Below are positions 42,410 through 52,137 of a stretch of DNA of 64,000 nt, piece after piece. The notes under the pieces were generated by a model. It saw nothing but the letters and a program-made list of their open reading frames with translations, did no database searches and was not told the origin of the DNA. Origin of the DNA: Planctomycetaceae bacterium (lineage in GTDB: Bacteria; Planctomycetota; Planctomycetia; Planctomycetales; Planctomycetaceae); NCBI GenBank assembly GCA_041398785.1, contig JAWKUA010000015.1, positions 124,001-188,000 of the forward strand, in the 5' to 3' direction. The translations under genes were made by a program, and so were the position numbers. Numbering within the stretch: the first letter of the stretch is position 1; each line of letters opens with the position of its first letter.

Positions 42410-44878
42410 ATGGTCGGCGAAACGCTGAAATGGCTGCTGATGATCGCGTGGCTGCTGCCCCTGGTTGGGTTTGCGGTTGAGATATTCGGCGGCTATTGGG
42501 GATCTCGTCACAGCAAAGCTGCGGCGCTGCTGGCGGTGTTCTGCATAGGAGCCGGGTTCGTGTGCAGTGCCTCTGCTCTGTTGATCTGGGGCAACGCGAA
42601 TCACGCCTGGGGTGAAGGTGGCTGGCTTTCTCATGATGAGCATGGCGGCGCTCACGACAGCGATGATCACGAAAACGGTGACGGCCATGGCGGCGATGGG
42701 CATCATCACGAAGAAGCGCCGCATGAACACGTTTCGGTTCGGCCGGAATCGCCTGCGATCCTGACGGTTGCTCAGGCGGAAGGTGAGTCGTCGGATTCCG
42801 ATGCCCATGAGTCGGAAGGTACCGGCGGCAAAGGCCGGACTGTCTACTCAGGAACGATCTACCGGCTGGCGACGTTTGGCAGCCTGGAAGTCTCCATTGA
42901 TTACTACATCGACAGCCTGACGCTGGTGATGTTTACGATGGTGACCCTGATTGCAACCTGCATTCACGTGTTTGCGATGGGTTACATGAGTGATGAGCTG
43001 ACCGACGAATACGTCGATCATTCGGCTCATACGTCTGACGGTAAGCACGTGCATCGGCCGGGTCGCTTCTACCGGTTCTTTGCCTTTCTGTCGCTGTTCA
43101 GTTTTTCGATGCTTGGCCTGGTGCTGGCGGGCAACATTTTTCAGGTGTTTGTGTTCTGGGAGCTGGTCGGGATCTGCAGCTACCTACTGATCGGTTTCTA
43201 CACCGAACGAAAAACCGCCAGCAATGCCGCCAATAAAGCGTTCATTATGAACCGCGTCGGCGACTTTGGTTTTCTGATCGGACTGATGGTGCTGTGGACG
43301 TTCTTCGGCACGTTTCGTTTCGGCGACACGATCGTCGATGGTGGAACGACGCAGCCGGGGCTGTTCAGCATGGCTCATCGCGGTGACGATGGGCAATTCC
43401 TGCGTGACGCGGAAACGGGCGACGTTCTGCTGACCGATGTCTCGGGAAATGCGCTGCAGGATGCAAGCGGTTCCAACCGGACAATCCCGTATTCACTCCT
43501 GATCGTCGCGGGGCTTGGCGTCTTCGGCGGATGTATCGGCAAGAGTGCACAGTTTCCGCTGCAAACCTGGCTGCCGGACGCGATGGAAGGCCCGACTCCT
43601 GTGTCCGCGCTGGTTCACTCGGCGACGATGGTTGCGGCAGGAGTCTATCTTGTCGGGCGATTCTTCCCGATGTTCGCTCAGGAAGTTCTGCTGGTCATCG
43701 CATATGTCGGTTGCATCACCCTGTTTCTGGCGGCGACCATTGCTGTCGTGGCGACGGACATCAAGAAGGTGCTGGCCTATTCCACGATCAGTCAGCTTGG
43801 CTACATGATGCTGGGACTGGGCGTGTTCGGCTGGGGAGCCGGGCTGTTCCACCTGATTACACACGCGTTTTTCAAATCGCTTATGTTCCTGTGTTCGGGC
43901 AGCGTGATTCATGGCTGTCATCACGAACAGGAAATGCCCAAAATGGGCGGGCTGCTGAAGAAGATGCCCGTCACAGCAATCACGATGCTGGTTGGGGTGA
44001 TTGCAATCAGTGGACTGGCGATTCCGGGGACCTCGATTGCGTTTTCGGGGTTTCATTCGAAGGATGCCATCGTGGCCACGGCTCTGGCGTTCATTAAGGC
44101 CAATCCCGGACACTTCCTGCTGTTCTTTATCCCGCTGTTGACCGCCGGAATCACGGCGTTCTACATGTTCCGGCTGTGGTTCTACACGTTTGTCGGCAAG
44201 CCGCGAGACCAGCATATTTACGACCACGCCCATGAATCGCCGTGGGTGATGACAGGACCGTTGCTGGTGCTGTCAGTCTTTGCCGCTTTCTGTGCGATTG
44301 GCGGCGAACATGGCAAGCTGTTTCGTCTGTTGACCGGCGACGAGCCGGCACATGTTGCTGCGGGAATGGCGACGGCCGGGCTGGTCATGCCGGGACACAT
44401 TGCTGTTCAGGCCGTCCATGACGATGCCGGAGCGTGGGCGCTGATCGCTGCCTTTGCGGGAACTTTGATGGCATTTGTGTTCTATGGGACAAATGCCGTG
44501 AACGTTGCGGAGATCAAGCGGCAGTTGTCCGGCGTTCATGGCTTCTTGGTCAACAAGTGGCATTTCGACGAACTGTATGATGCACTGTTCATGAAGCCTG
44601 CTCATGTGGTGGGGGCTTTCTGTGCGTGGATCGATCGCACGATTTTCGACGGAATCCTGCATGGGTCGGCCAAGGCGATGGTGCTCGTTTCGAAGTGGGA
44701 CCGGTTGTTTGACGAAAAGCTGATCGACGGTTTCGTCAACATGCTGGCGGCTGCGACATTTTCGTTCGGGCGGTCTCTGAAGGTCATTCAGACCGGCAAT
44801 CTTCGTCAATACGTGATGTTTATTGTTGTCGGCGTCGTTGCATTGTTTGCCGTCCTGTTCACAACGTTTCCGGGGTAG
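42410..44878 (+). CDS. nuoL: NADH-quinone oxidoreductase subunit L with histidine-rich insertion
   Basis: 822 residues; E. coli NuoL has 613. Antiporter-like proton-pumping subunit. The core has YIDSLTLVMFTMVTLIATCIHVFAMGYM, WELVGICSYLLIGFY, QFPLQTWLPDAMEGPTPVSALVHSATMVAAGVYL and STISQLGYMMLGLGV. Extra sequence includes a His/Asp/Glu/Gly-rich loop between the first helices (about 63-140, with eleven His between 65 and 107), a second His-bearing segment near 205-220, and a loop near 305-360. The lateral helix and C-terminal anchor are present. The gene lies 63 nt after nuoK. Confidence 0.95.
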   Translation: MVGETLKWLLMIAWLLPLVGFAVEIFGGYWGSRHSKAAALLAVFCIGAGFVCSASALLIWGNANHAWGEGGWLSHDEHGGAHDSDDHENGDGHGGDGHHHEEAPHEHVSVRPESPAILTVAQAEGESSDSDAHESEGTGGKGRTVYSGTIYRLATFGSLEVSIDYYIDSLTLVMFTMVTLIATCIHVFAMGYMSDELTDEYVDHSAHTSDGKHVHRPGRFYRFFAFLSLFSFSMLGLVLAGNIFQVFVFWELVGICSYLLIGFYTERKTASNAANKAFIMNRVGDFGFLIGLMVLWTFFGTFRFGDTIVDGGTTQPGLFSMAHRGDDGQFLRDAETGDVLLTDVSGNALQDASGSNRTIPYSLLIVAGLGVFGGCIGKSAQFPLQTWLPDAMEGPTPVSALVHSATMVAAGVYLVGRFFPMFAQEVLLVIAYVGCITLFLAATIAVVATDIKKVLAYSTISQLGYMMLGLGVFGWGAGLFHLITHAFFKSLMFLCSGSVIHGCHHEQEMPKMGGLLKKMPVTAITMLVGVIAISGLAIPGTSIAFSGFHSKDAIVATALAFIKANPGHFLLFFIPLLTAGITAFYMFRLWFYTFVGKPRDQHIYDHAHESPWVMTGPLLVLSVFAAFCAIGGEHGKLFRLLTGDEPAHVAAGMATAGLVMPGHIAVQAVHDDAGAWALIAAFAGTLMAFVFYGTNAVNVAEIKRQLSGVHGFLVNKWHFDELYDALFMKPAHVVGAFCAWIDRTIFDGILHGSAKAMVLVSKWDRLFDEKLIDGFVNMLAAATFSFGRSLKVIQTGNLRQYVMFIVVGVVALFAVLFTTFPG

Positions 44879-44921
44879 AGTCGGCTGGTGTCCGGCACCT
44901 GTCGCTCGACGCAATGTGAAA

Positions 44922-44940
44922 TGCCGGCTCAACACCGGCA
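44922..44940 (+). terminator. Small hairpin between nuoL and nuoM
   Basis: TGCCGG (44922-44927) pairs with CCGGCA (44935-44940) around a 7-nt loop, flanked by AAA and ATTT that extend the stem imperfectly. It may attenuate or process the transcript in the 133-nt nuoL-nuoM gap. It is too weak for a firm terminator call. Confidence 0.25.
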
Positions 44941-45011
44941 ATTTGATGAAATCCCGCTGAGATCCGAAGACAACATTCAATCTGAGTCAGCTTTACGGCT
45001 GTAGGTCAACA

Positions 45012-46610
<1,599 letters not shown>

Positions 46611-46708
46611 GTGTTTCTCCGGATCCGCATCACCGGCGTGCATGCCGGACAATGCGACGTGCCGCTGCCTGGCATCTGAACCACAGGCCTTTACTCGGTA
46701 ACAACGCG

Positions 46709-48340
46709 ATGGCGTTCTCCCAGCTTCTTGAACAACTGATTCACGACACGACGGATTCCTCGCTGAGTTTCTTCAGCACGGAACTCTGGCTCAGCGGCAC
46801 GATTGTGCTGATGCTCTTGTTCCGGCTGTTCAGTATTGACCGGTTTCTGCCTGCGTATGTCGTGGCGCTCGGCGGTGCGGTGGCCGCTGCCCTGGCGGCG
46901 TACTCACAGTCCGGCCACATTGCCGCCCAGCCGACGGAATTCTCTCAGCAGTTCTTCACGGGACTGCTGGTGCAGGATCTGTTCAGCGTCTATTTCAGGA
47001 TCTTTCTTTCGTTGTTCCTGATCCTGACGATCGCCTTGACGGTACTGACCGGAATCCCGGACAACGAAGACGGCCCGGACTTCTATTCGCTGCTGTTTGG
47101 CGCCACGATCGGCATGATGCTGATGGCCAGCGCGAACAACCTGCTGATGCTGTTCCTGGCAGTCGAAATGGCCAGCGTTCCCAGTTATGTCATGGTCGGT
47201 TTTCTGAAGGGACGCAAGCCCAGCAGCGAAGCGGCTCTGAAGTACGTCGTCTACGGTGCCGGCGCGGCGGGCGTCATGCTGTATGGAATCAGCCTGGTCG
47301 CCGGTGTCCTGGGCACGGGTGACATGAGCCTTCTGAGCGACCGACTTCGCGTTGTCGCGGAGGGTGGCGTGGCCGGTCTGGCGGACGCCGAAGTGCGAGC
47401 CGTAACCCTGGGTGTCATGCTGGTCATGGTCGGGCTGGCCTTCAAGTTATCACTGGTACCATTTCATTTCTGGTGCCCGGATGCCTTTGAAGGAGCATCT
47501 GCGGAAGTCGGCGGCTTTCTTTCCGTGGCGTCAAAAGCAGGCGCATTCGGGTTGCTGGTGAGATTCTGCGTGTCGCTGTCCGGCAACCCGTCGACCGCGC
47601 ATCTGATGACGGCATTTGGCATCGGCCTGGGAGTGATTGCCATCATCACAACCACGTTCGGAAACCTGGCCGCCTATTCGCAGAGTAACGTCAAGCGGCT
47701 GCTCGCTTATTCAACGATTGCACACGCGGGCTATATGCTGATGGCTGTTGCCGCGATGCTGATCATGCAGAACAGCGAACAGGCTCCGGCGCTGGGTGAT
47801 GACATCAACAAAAGTATCGGGGCATTGCTGTATTACCTGGCGGTATATCTGTTCATGAATCTGGGTGCGTTTGCGATTGTGGCGCTGATCCGCAACTACA
47901 CGTTCAGCGAAGAGATTGACAGCTATAAGGGGCTTGTGTCTCAAAGTCCGGTGCTTTGCATCTGCATGATGATCTGCATGTTCAGCCTTGTCGGCATGCC
48001 ACCGTTTGGCGGGTTTGTCGGAAAACTGATGATTTTTGCGTCGCTCTACAAGGCGGGGGAACTGCACTGGTCGATGTATGTGGTTTTGGCCTTCGGCGGT
48101 CTGAATACCGTGTTCAGCCTGTTCTACTACCTGCGGGTCCTGAAGACGATGTTTCTGGATGAACGTCCGGCGGATGCTCGCAGAGTTCCGCTGCCGGCGG
48201 TGGAAGGTTCTTACGTGGTATTGCTGGCACTGTTTGTGTTGCTGCTGGGAATGGCACCGTGGCTGCCGGATGGTCTTAGCGCAATCGCCGGAGAAGCGGC
48301 CAATTCCGTCTTTCCGGCCGTGACGGCACGCGGTTTCTGA
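46709..48340 (+). CDS. nuoN: NADH-quinone oxidoreductase subunit N
   Basis: 543 residues. The third antiporter-like proton-pumping subunit. Core sequence: FFTGLLVQDLFSVYFRIFLSLFLILTIAL, LLMLFLAVEMASVPSYVMVGFLKGRKPSSEAALKYVVYGAGAAG, LVPFHFWCPDAFEGASAEVGGFLSVASKAGAFG, NVKRLLAYSTIAHAGYMLMAV and SLVGMPPFGGFVGKLMIF. ATG 46709 is preferred over an in-frame start 57 nt upstream, as it begins at the expected distance from the first helix. It ends the complex I genes here; the next gene starts 8 nt after its stop. Confidence 0.96.
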   Translation: MAFSQLLEQLIHDTTDSSLSFFSTELWLSGTIVLMLLFRLFSIDRFLPAYVVALGGAVAAALAAYSQSGHIAAQPTEFSQQFFTGLLVQDLFSVYFRIFLSLFLILTIALTVLTGIPDNEDGPDFYSLLFGATIGMMLMASANNLLMLFLAVEMASVPSYVMVGFLKGRKPSSEAALKYVVYGAGAAGVMLYGISLVAGVLGTGDMSLLSDRLRVVAEGGVAGLADAEVRAVTLGVMLVMVGLAFKLSLVPFHFWCPDAFEGASAEVGGFLSVASKAGAFGLLVRFCVSLSGNPSTAHLMTAFGIGLGVIAIITTTFGNLAAYSQSNVKRLLAYSTIAHAGYMLMAVAAMLIMQNSEQAPALGDDINKSIGALLYYLAVYLFMNLGAFAIVALIRNYTFSEEIDSYKGLVSQSPVLCICMMICMFSLVGMPPFGGFVGKLMIFASLYKAGELHWSMYVVLAFGGLNTVFSLFYYLRVLKTMFLDERPADARRVPLPAVEGSYVVLLALFVLLLGMAPWLPDGLSAIAGEAANSVFPAVTARGF

Positions 48341-48347
48341 GGGTGAC

Positions 48348-48812
48348 ATGGCAAGCTCGCACAGTGAATCGATCTTGAACGGCGTCCTGATTCAGATGGC
48401 GCGCGGGTTTCTGCAGTATGTTGCGGAAAGCTGGCCATGGGTCGATGAAGCGCACGGGGCGGTCCGAGACGAAGTCGAAGTGCTGGCCGCCCGTCAGCGA
48501 CAGGACGTCAGCCTGGTCGCAAATCTGCTGCTGGAACGCGAATGGCCGACGGATTTCGGTTCATTCCCGACAGAATACACGGACATGCACTTCATTTCGC
48601 TGCAGGCGATGCTGGACGGGCTCAAACACAGCCAGGGAGTGATTCAGGGTCGTCTGGACTCGGCCATGCGGACGCTGCGTGAGGCAGGCGATACCGAAGC
48701 GATAGAACTCCTGAACCAGGTGGCGATTCACGAAGGCGAAATCCGGAAAGCCCTCGGCGACGTGCAGCAGCAGTTTTCGGCGCCATCAGCGGCAACGTCG
48801 GCATCGGCGTAG
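48348..48812 (+). CDS. Unknown small all-helical protein behind nuoN
   Basis: 154 residues. No family recognised. The sequence is mainly amphipathic helix, with segments around 5-30, 37-65, 78-108 and 112-145, which would suit a four-helix bundle. Acidic residues and histidines (for example EYTDMHF, HSQG, NQVAIHEGEIRKAL) are spaced in a way that could bind metal, as in ferritin-like folds, but no exact motif is present. It starts 8 nt after nuoN, so it is probably in the same transcript. The tail is Ser/Ala-rich. The following 278 nt (48813-49090) hold no recognisable feature. Confidence 0.65.
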   Translation: MASSHSESILNGVLIQMARGFLQYVAESWPWVDEAHGAVRDEVEVLAARQRQDVSLVANLLLEREWPTDFGSFPTEYTDMHFISLQAMLDGLKHSQGVIQGRLDSAMRTLREAGDTEAIELLNQVAIHEGEIRKALGDVQQQFSAPSAATSASA

Positions 48813-49090
48813 AGACCGTGTCGCGGACGACCGTATCGCAGACCGTTCCGCGATTCAGCGTCGGATTGCCCTGTCGTTCATCACACGCGGTCGGTCCGTG
48901 CTTCCATCCGATCGGTCAGCCATGGGCACCGGTTCGGCAGATCCGATCGCGGCTTCAGGGACGTTCGTGAGCTGCTGGATCTCCCAAAATCGGCGACGAG
49001 CGGTTCCGGACGGTTGAAATCGGCGATTCCGCAGCGAACGATGGATGGGTTTCCCGTCGTCTCTCCCTTTCGTCGCGGCGCAGCGTTATC

Positions 49091-50698
49091 GTGTCACCGG
49101 TTAGCCAAGCTGTCATTTCGACCGATCCGGTTTCCCGTGATGGTGGCGTTACCGCGGAAGGTTCCTTCGCGGCTCTTTCCTATCTGACTGCCGAAAAGTG
49201 TTCGCTTTACCATGCCATCGTGGAAGTTTTTGCGGACGCAAAGGCCGGATTTCTGCTGCACCTGCGACCGGCTGAAGTCGCTTCGCGTTTGTCGCAGTTG
49301 AATATCGCTGCGGACGGAGGGACCGAAGGCGTCGAAGCCGCGCTGACCCAGTTGTGCCACTGGGGTGTGCTGGAGGCCTATAACGACAATGCGGATGTTG
49401 CCACGCTGGCGGACTTTCACCGGCGTCGGCTGCAGTATCAGTTGACGGCGGCGGGTGAGGCTGCTCAGGAAGCGGCGCAGCACTTTCTCAGCCGGCTGAA
49501 TCGTCGCATTACGCTGGATGCCGCGGCGCTGGGGCGGATTCACGATCACCTGTCTCAGTTAAGTGTGCTTGTGGCGACCACGCCGATCGACGGCGAAAAG
49601 GCCTTTGGGACGCTGCGGCAGATTGTTGCCGACGTCGAAGACCTCACCACCCGGGCTCAGTCGTTTTTTCGCTGGCTGCACGAACAGACGGAATCACGCC
49701 GCAGTGACCTGGACGCGTTTCTGGAATACAAGGAACGGCTGATCGAATACCTGACGGAATTCGTCGGGGAACTGGTGACTCGCGGGGCTCGGATTGCCGA
49801 CGTATTGAACACGCTGGCTCCGGCGTCGGACGCTTTGCTCGACGCGGTCACACTGGTCGAGACGCGAGGCAGCTACGACGCCGCCGATCCGACCGGTCGG
49901 GCGATGCGAACGGAAACGCTGTCACTCTGGCGAAAGCGCTGGCAGGGTCTGCGGCGGTGGTTTCTGGACGATGCTGCGACGCCGGCGCAATCGCGACAGT
50001 TGCAGATCGCCGCACGAGCCGCGATTCCGCGTGTGCTGGCGCTGGCTCAGCAGCAGCGGCTGCGGCAGGGTAATAAGAGCGACCGGGCGGCCGACTTTCG
50101 GGAACTGGCCACGTGGTTTGCCGAAGCGGAGGATGACCGTTCAGCGCATCGACTTTGGCGAGCGGCGTTCGGGCTTTCAGCGGCGCGGCATCTGACTGTC
50201 GATGTCGGCCGGCTGCAGGAAGAAGACGCGGATCCCACGTCTGCTGACACGCCCTGGGCGGACGCCCGACCGGTGGTGATCGATCCGCAACTGCGAAAGT
50301 CGGGGCGTCAGCGGACTGCCAGCGCGACTCGCGGCATCATCGACACCAGCGATGCCCGACGCGAACTGAAGCGTCGGCTCCAGCGGGAACGGCAGCAGGA
50401 GGCCGAGACACGACAGTATCTGGTGGCACTCGGTCGTCGCCGCTTTTCGGAAGCCGATTTTCTGCCCGCTGCGGCGTTTGCTCTGCTGATGGAACTGATC
50501 GGTGACGCCGTTGACAACCGTCGCGACCAGCCGGCGTCATTCGGTATTTCCAAAGACGGGCGGCTGAAGATGACGGTCGACTGGTCAGATGATGATGGCG
50601 ACTCGGTGCACGACTTCGCGGCGACGATTGCCACGGAGGCAGGGCAGTTGAATTTGCGGGATGCGACGTTTGAAATTGAGCTGGTTGAAGGGAAGTGA
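49091..50698 (+). CDS. jetA: Wadjet type II protein JetA (DUF2397/TIGR02677 family, kleisin-like)
   Basis: 535 residues from GTG 49091. It matches the DUF2397 pattern: an N-terminal winged-helix part (LSYLTAEKCSLYHAIVEVFADAKAGFLLHLRPAEVASRL), LCHWGVLEAYNDNADVATLADFHRRRLQYQLTAAGEAAQ, a helical middle (DVEDLTTRAQSFFRWLHEQ), and the C-terminal region with DARRELKRRLQRER. In Wadjet systems JetA is the kleisin of an SMC-type complex. It is the first of four genes in the order jetA-B-C-D, which is the main support for the assignment. Published JetABCD complexes sense and cut small circular DNA. Confidence 0.9.
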   Translation: MSPVSQAVISTDPVSRDGGVTAEGSFAALSYLTAEKCSLYHAIVEVFADAKAGFLLHLRPAEVASRLSQLNIAADGGTEGVEAALTQLCHWGVLEAYNDNADVATLADFHRRRLQYQLTAAGEAAQEAAQHFLSRLNRRITLDAAALGRIHDHLSQLSVLVATTPIDGEKAFGTLRQIVADVEDLTTRAQSFFRWLHEQTESRRSDLDAFLEYKERLIEYLTEFVGELVTRGARIADVLNTLAPASDALLDAVTLVETRGSYDAADPTGRAMRTETLSLWRKRWQGLRRWFLDDAATPAQSRQLQIAARAAIPRVLALAQQQRLRQGNKSDRAADFRELATWFAEAEDDRSAHRLWRAAFGLSAARHLTVDVGRLQEEDADPTSADTPWADARPVVIDPQLRKSGRQRTASATRGIIDTSDARRELKRRLQRERQQEAETRQYLVALGRRRFSEADFLPAAAFALLMELIGDAVDNRRDQPASFGISKDGRLKMTVDWSDDDGDSVHDFAATIATEAGQLNLRDATFEIELVEGK

Positions 50699-50705
50699 AG
50701 TCGCG

Positions 50706-50768
50706 GATCTGAAATTTTAGATTTCAGATCTCTAATTTCAAATTTCAAATTTCAGAACTGAAGACTGA
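50706..50768 (+). repeat. Heptanucleotide repeat array between jetA and jetB
   Basis: Nine 7-nt units in register: GATCTGA, AATTTTA, GATTTCA, GATCTCT, AATTTCA three times, GAACTGA, AGACTGA, ending 6 nt before the jetB ATG. The order (RATYTCA units, then NNACTGA units) matches the arrays before the helicase and Gfo/Idh genes. Confidence 0.8.
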
Positions 50769-50774
50769 AACAGC

Positions 50775-52037
50775 ATGCCGCGCCATTCGACAACTTCACG
50801 CCTTACGGCGCCTGAGCGACTGCGGGAAGAAGTCAACGCCCAGGTTGCGCAGGAACGGCGACAGGCGCTGCGAGCATTGCTGATGCGGCCGCTGCTTCCG
50901 GCTGGCGGAGAAACGGCGGACACCTATCGGCTGGTGCGGCGTCATCAGGAGCATCTGGCCACGTGGTTTGCTCACTGGCCGGGCTGGACGCTGCGAGTTC
51001 AGCCGGGGCTGGCTCGGCTGGAAAAGACGTCATCCAGCGACGATGACGCCACTCGCGGCGCCATCGATCCGATCAACCGGACGCCGCTGACTCGCCGCAG
51101 GTATGCACTGTTCTGTTTGACGATGTCCGTGCTGTGCGGGGAAGATCGGCAGACGACACTGCGGCAGGTTGCGGAACGTGTTGAAGCGACGGCGGCCACC
51201 AGCGCCAGACTCGCGGCAACCGGATTCGAACTGGATCTGCGAACTCAGCCGCATCGTCGCGACCTGGTTTGTGTCATGCGGCTGCTGAACGAACTTCAGA
51301 TTCTGACTCGGCTGGACGGTGATGATTCGCTGTATCTGCGAGGCGACGGAGACTGCCTGTACCGGGTCGATCATGCCGTGCTGGGCGCCGCGCTAAGCGT
51401 TGCTCGCGGACCTTCGACGGTCGACGAAGATTCGCTGGACGATCGCATGGAAGCCATGCAGGCATCGGCCCGACCCGAAGGTGAGGAACCTCGCAGCCGC
51501 GAACTGCAGTATCGGCTGGTGCGGCGAATGCTGGACGATTCCGTCGTCTATCAGGACGATCTGAACGAACACGAAATCGAATATCTGCGATTTCAGCGAG
51601 TCCGTCTGGTAGGCGAAGTCGAAGAAGCGACCGGTCTGGCGGCGGAAGTTCGCCAGGAAGGTATCGCTCTCCTGGACGCTGACGGTGACCTGTCTGACTT
51701 CCGGTTGCCGGAACAGGGAACTCGCGGTCACGCCGTGCTGCTGGTGGCCGAATGGCTTGCGGAAAAGCGCCGCGACGGGTCTTCGGGAACGGTAACCATC
51801 GACGAACTTCGGCAGCACCTGACAGACCTGGCGACGGAACATGAAAGTCACTGGCGGAAGAACGTTTCGGGCGAAGACGGAGTGCAACTGCTGACGGACG
51901 ACGTGGTGCGCGTGCTGGAATCGCTGCGGTTGATTCTGGTGCGCGGCCATCGCATTCAGCCGCTTCCGGCCATCGCGCGATATCGCCTGGCCGAACCGGA
52001 ACCGGTCAGCAAGCTTCGCCAGCAGAGTCTGCTGTGA
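50775..52037 (+). CDS. jetB: Wadjet type II protein JetB (DUF2398/TIGR02678 family)
   Basis: 420 residues. DUF2398-like: opens with AQERRQALRALLMRPLLPAGGETADTYRLVRRHQEHLATWFAHWPGWTLRVQPGLARLEK, then TRRRYALFCLTMSVLCGEDRQTTLRQVAERV, and DLVCVMRLLNELQILTRLDGDDSLYLRGDGDCLYRVDHAVLGAAL. The C-terminal part has REEG-like winged helix sequence. JetB is the KITE-type partner binding the kleisin JetA and the SMC protein JetC. The gap to jetC is 100 nt without a recognisable gene. Confidence 0.9.
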   Translation: MPRHSTTSRLTAPERLREEVNAQVAQERRQALRALLMRPLLPAGGETADTYRLVRRHQEHLATWFAHWPGWTLRVQPGLARLEKTSSSDDDATRGAIDPINRTPLTRRRYALFCLTMSVLCGEDRQTTLRQVAERVEATAATSARLAATGFELDLRTQPHRRDLVCVMRLLNELQILTRLDGDDSLYLRGDGDCLYRVDHAVLGAALSVARGPSTVDEDSLDDRMEAMQASARPEGEEPRSRELQYRLVRRMLDDSVVYQDDLNEHEIEYLRFQRVRLVGEVEEATGLAAEVRQEGIALLDADGDLSDFRLPEQGTRGHAVLLVAEWLAEKRRDGSSGTVTIDELRQHLTDLATEHESHWRKNVSGEDGVQLLTDDVVRVLESLRLILVRGHRIQPLPAIARYRLAEPEPVSKLRQQSLL

Positions 52038-52137
52038 GATCGTCCGGGATCGAGAAGTCCATGGGGTTCCGCCGACAGACGACGGCTCACAACCTGTTCA
52101 CCGGCCAACACCGTTTACGACCCGGCAATCGACGAAA

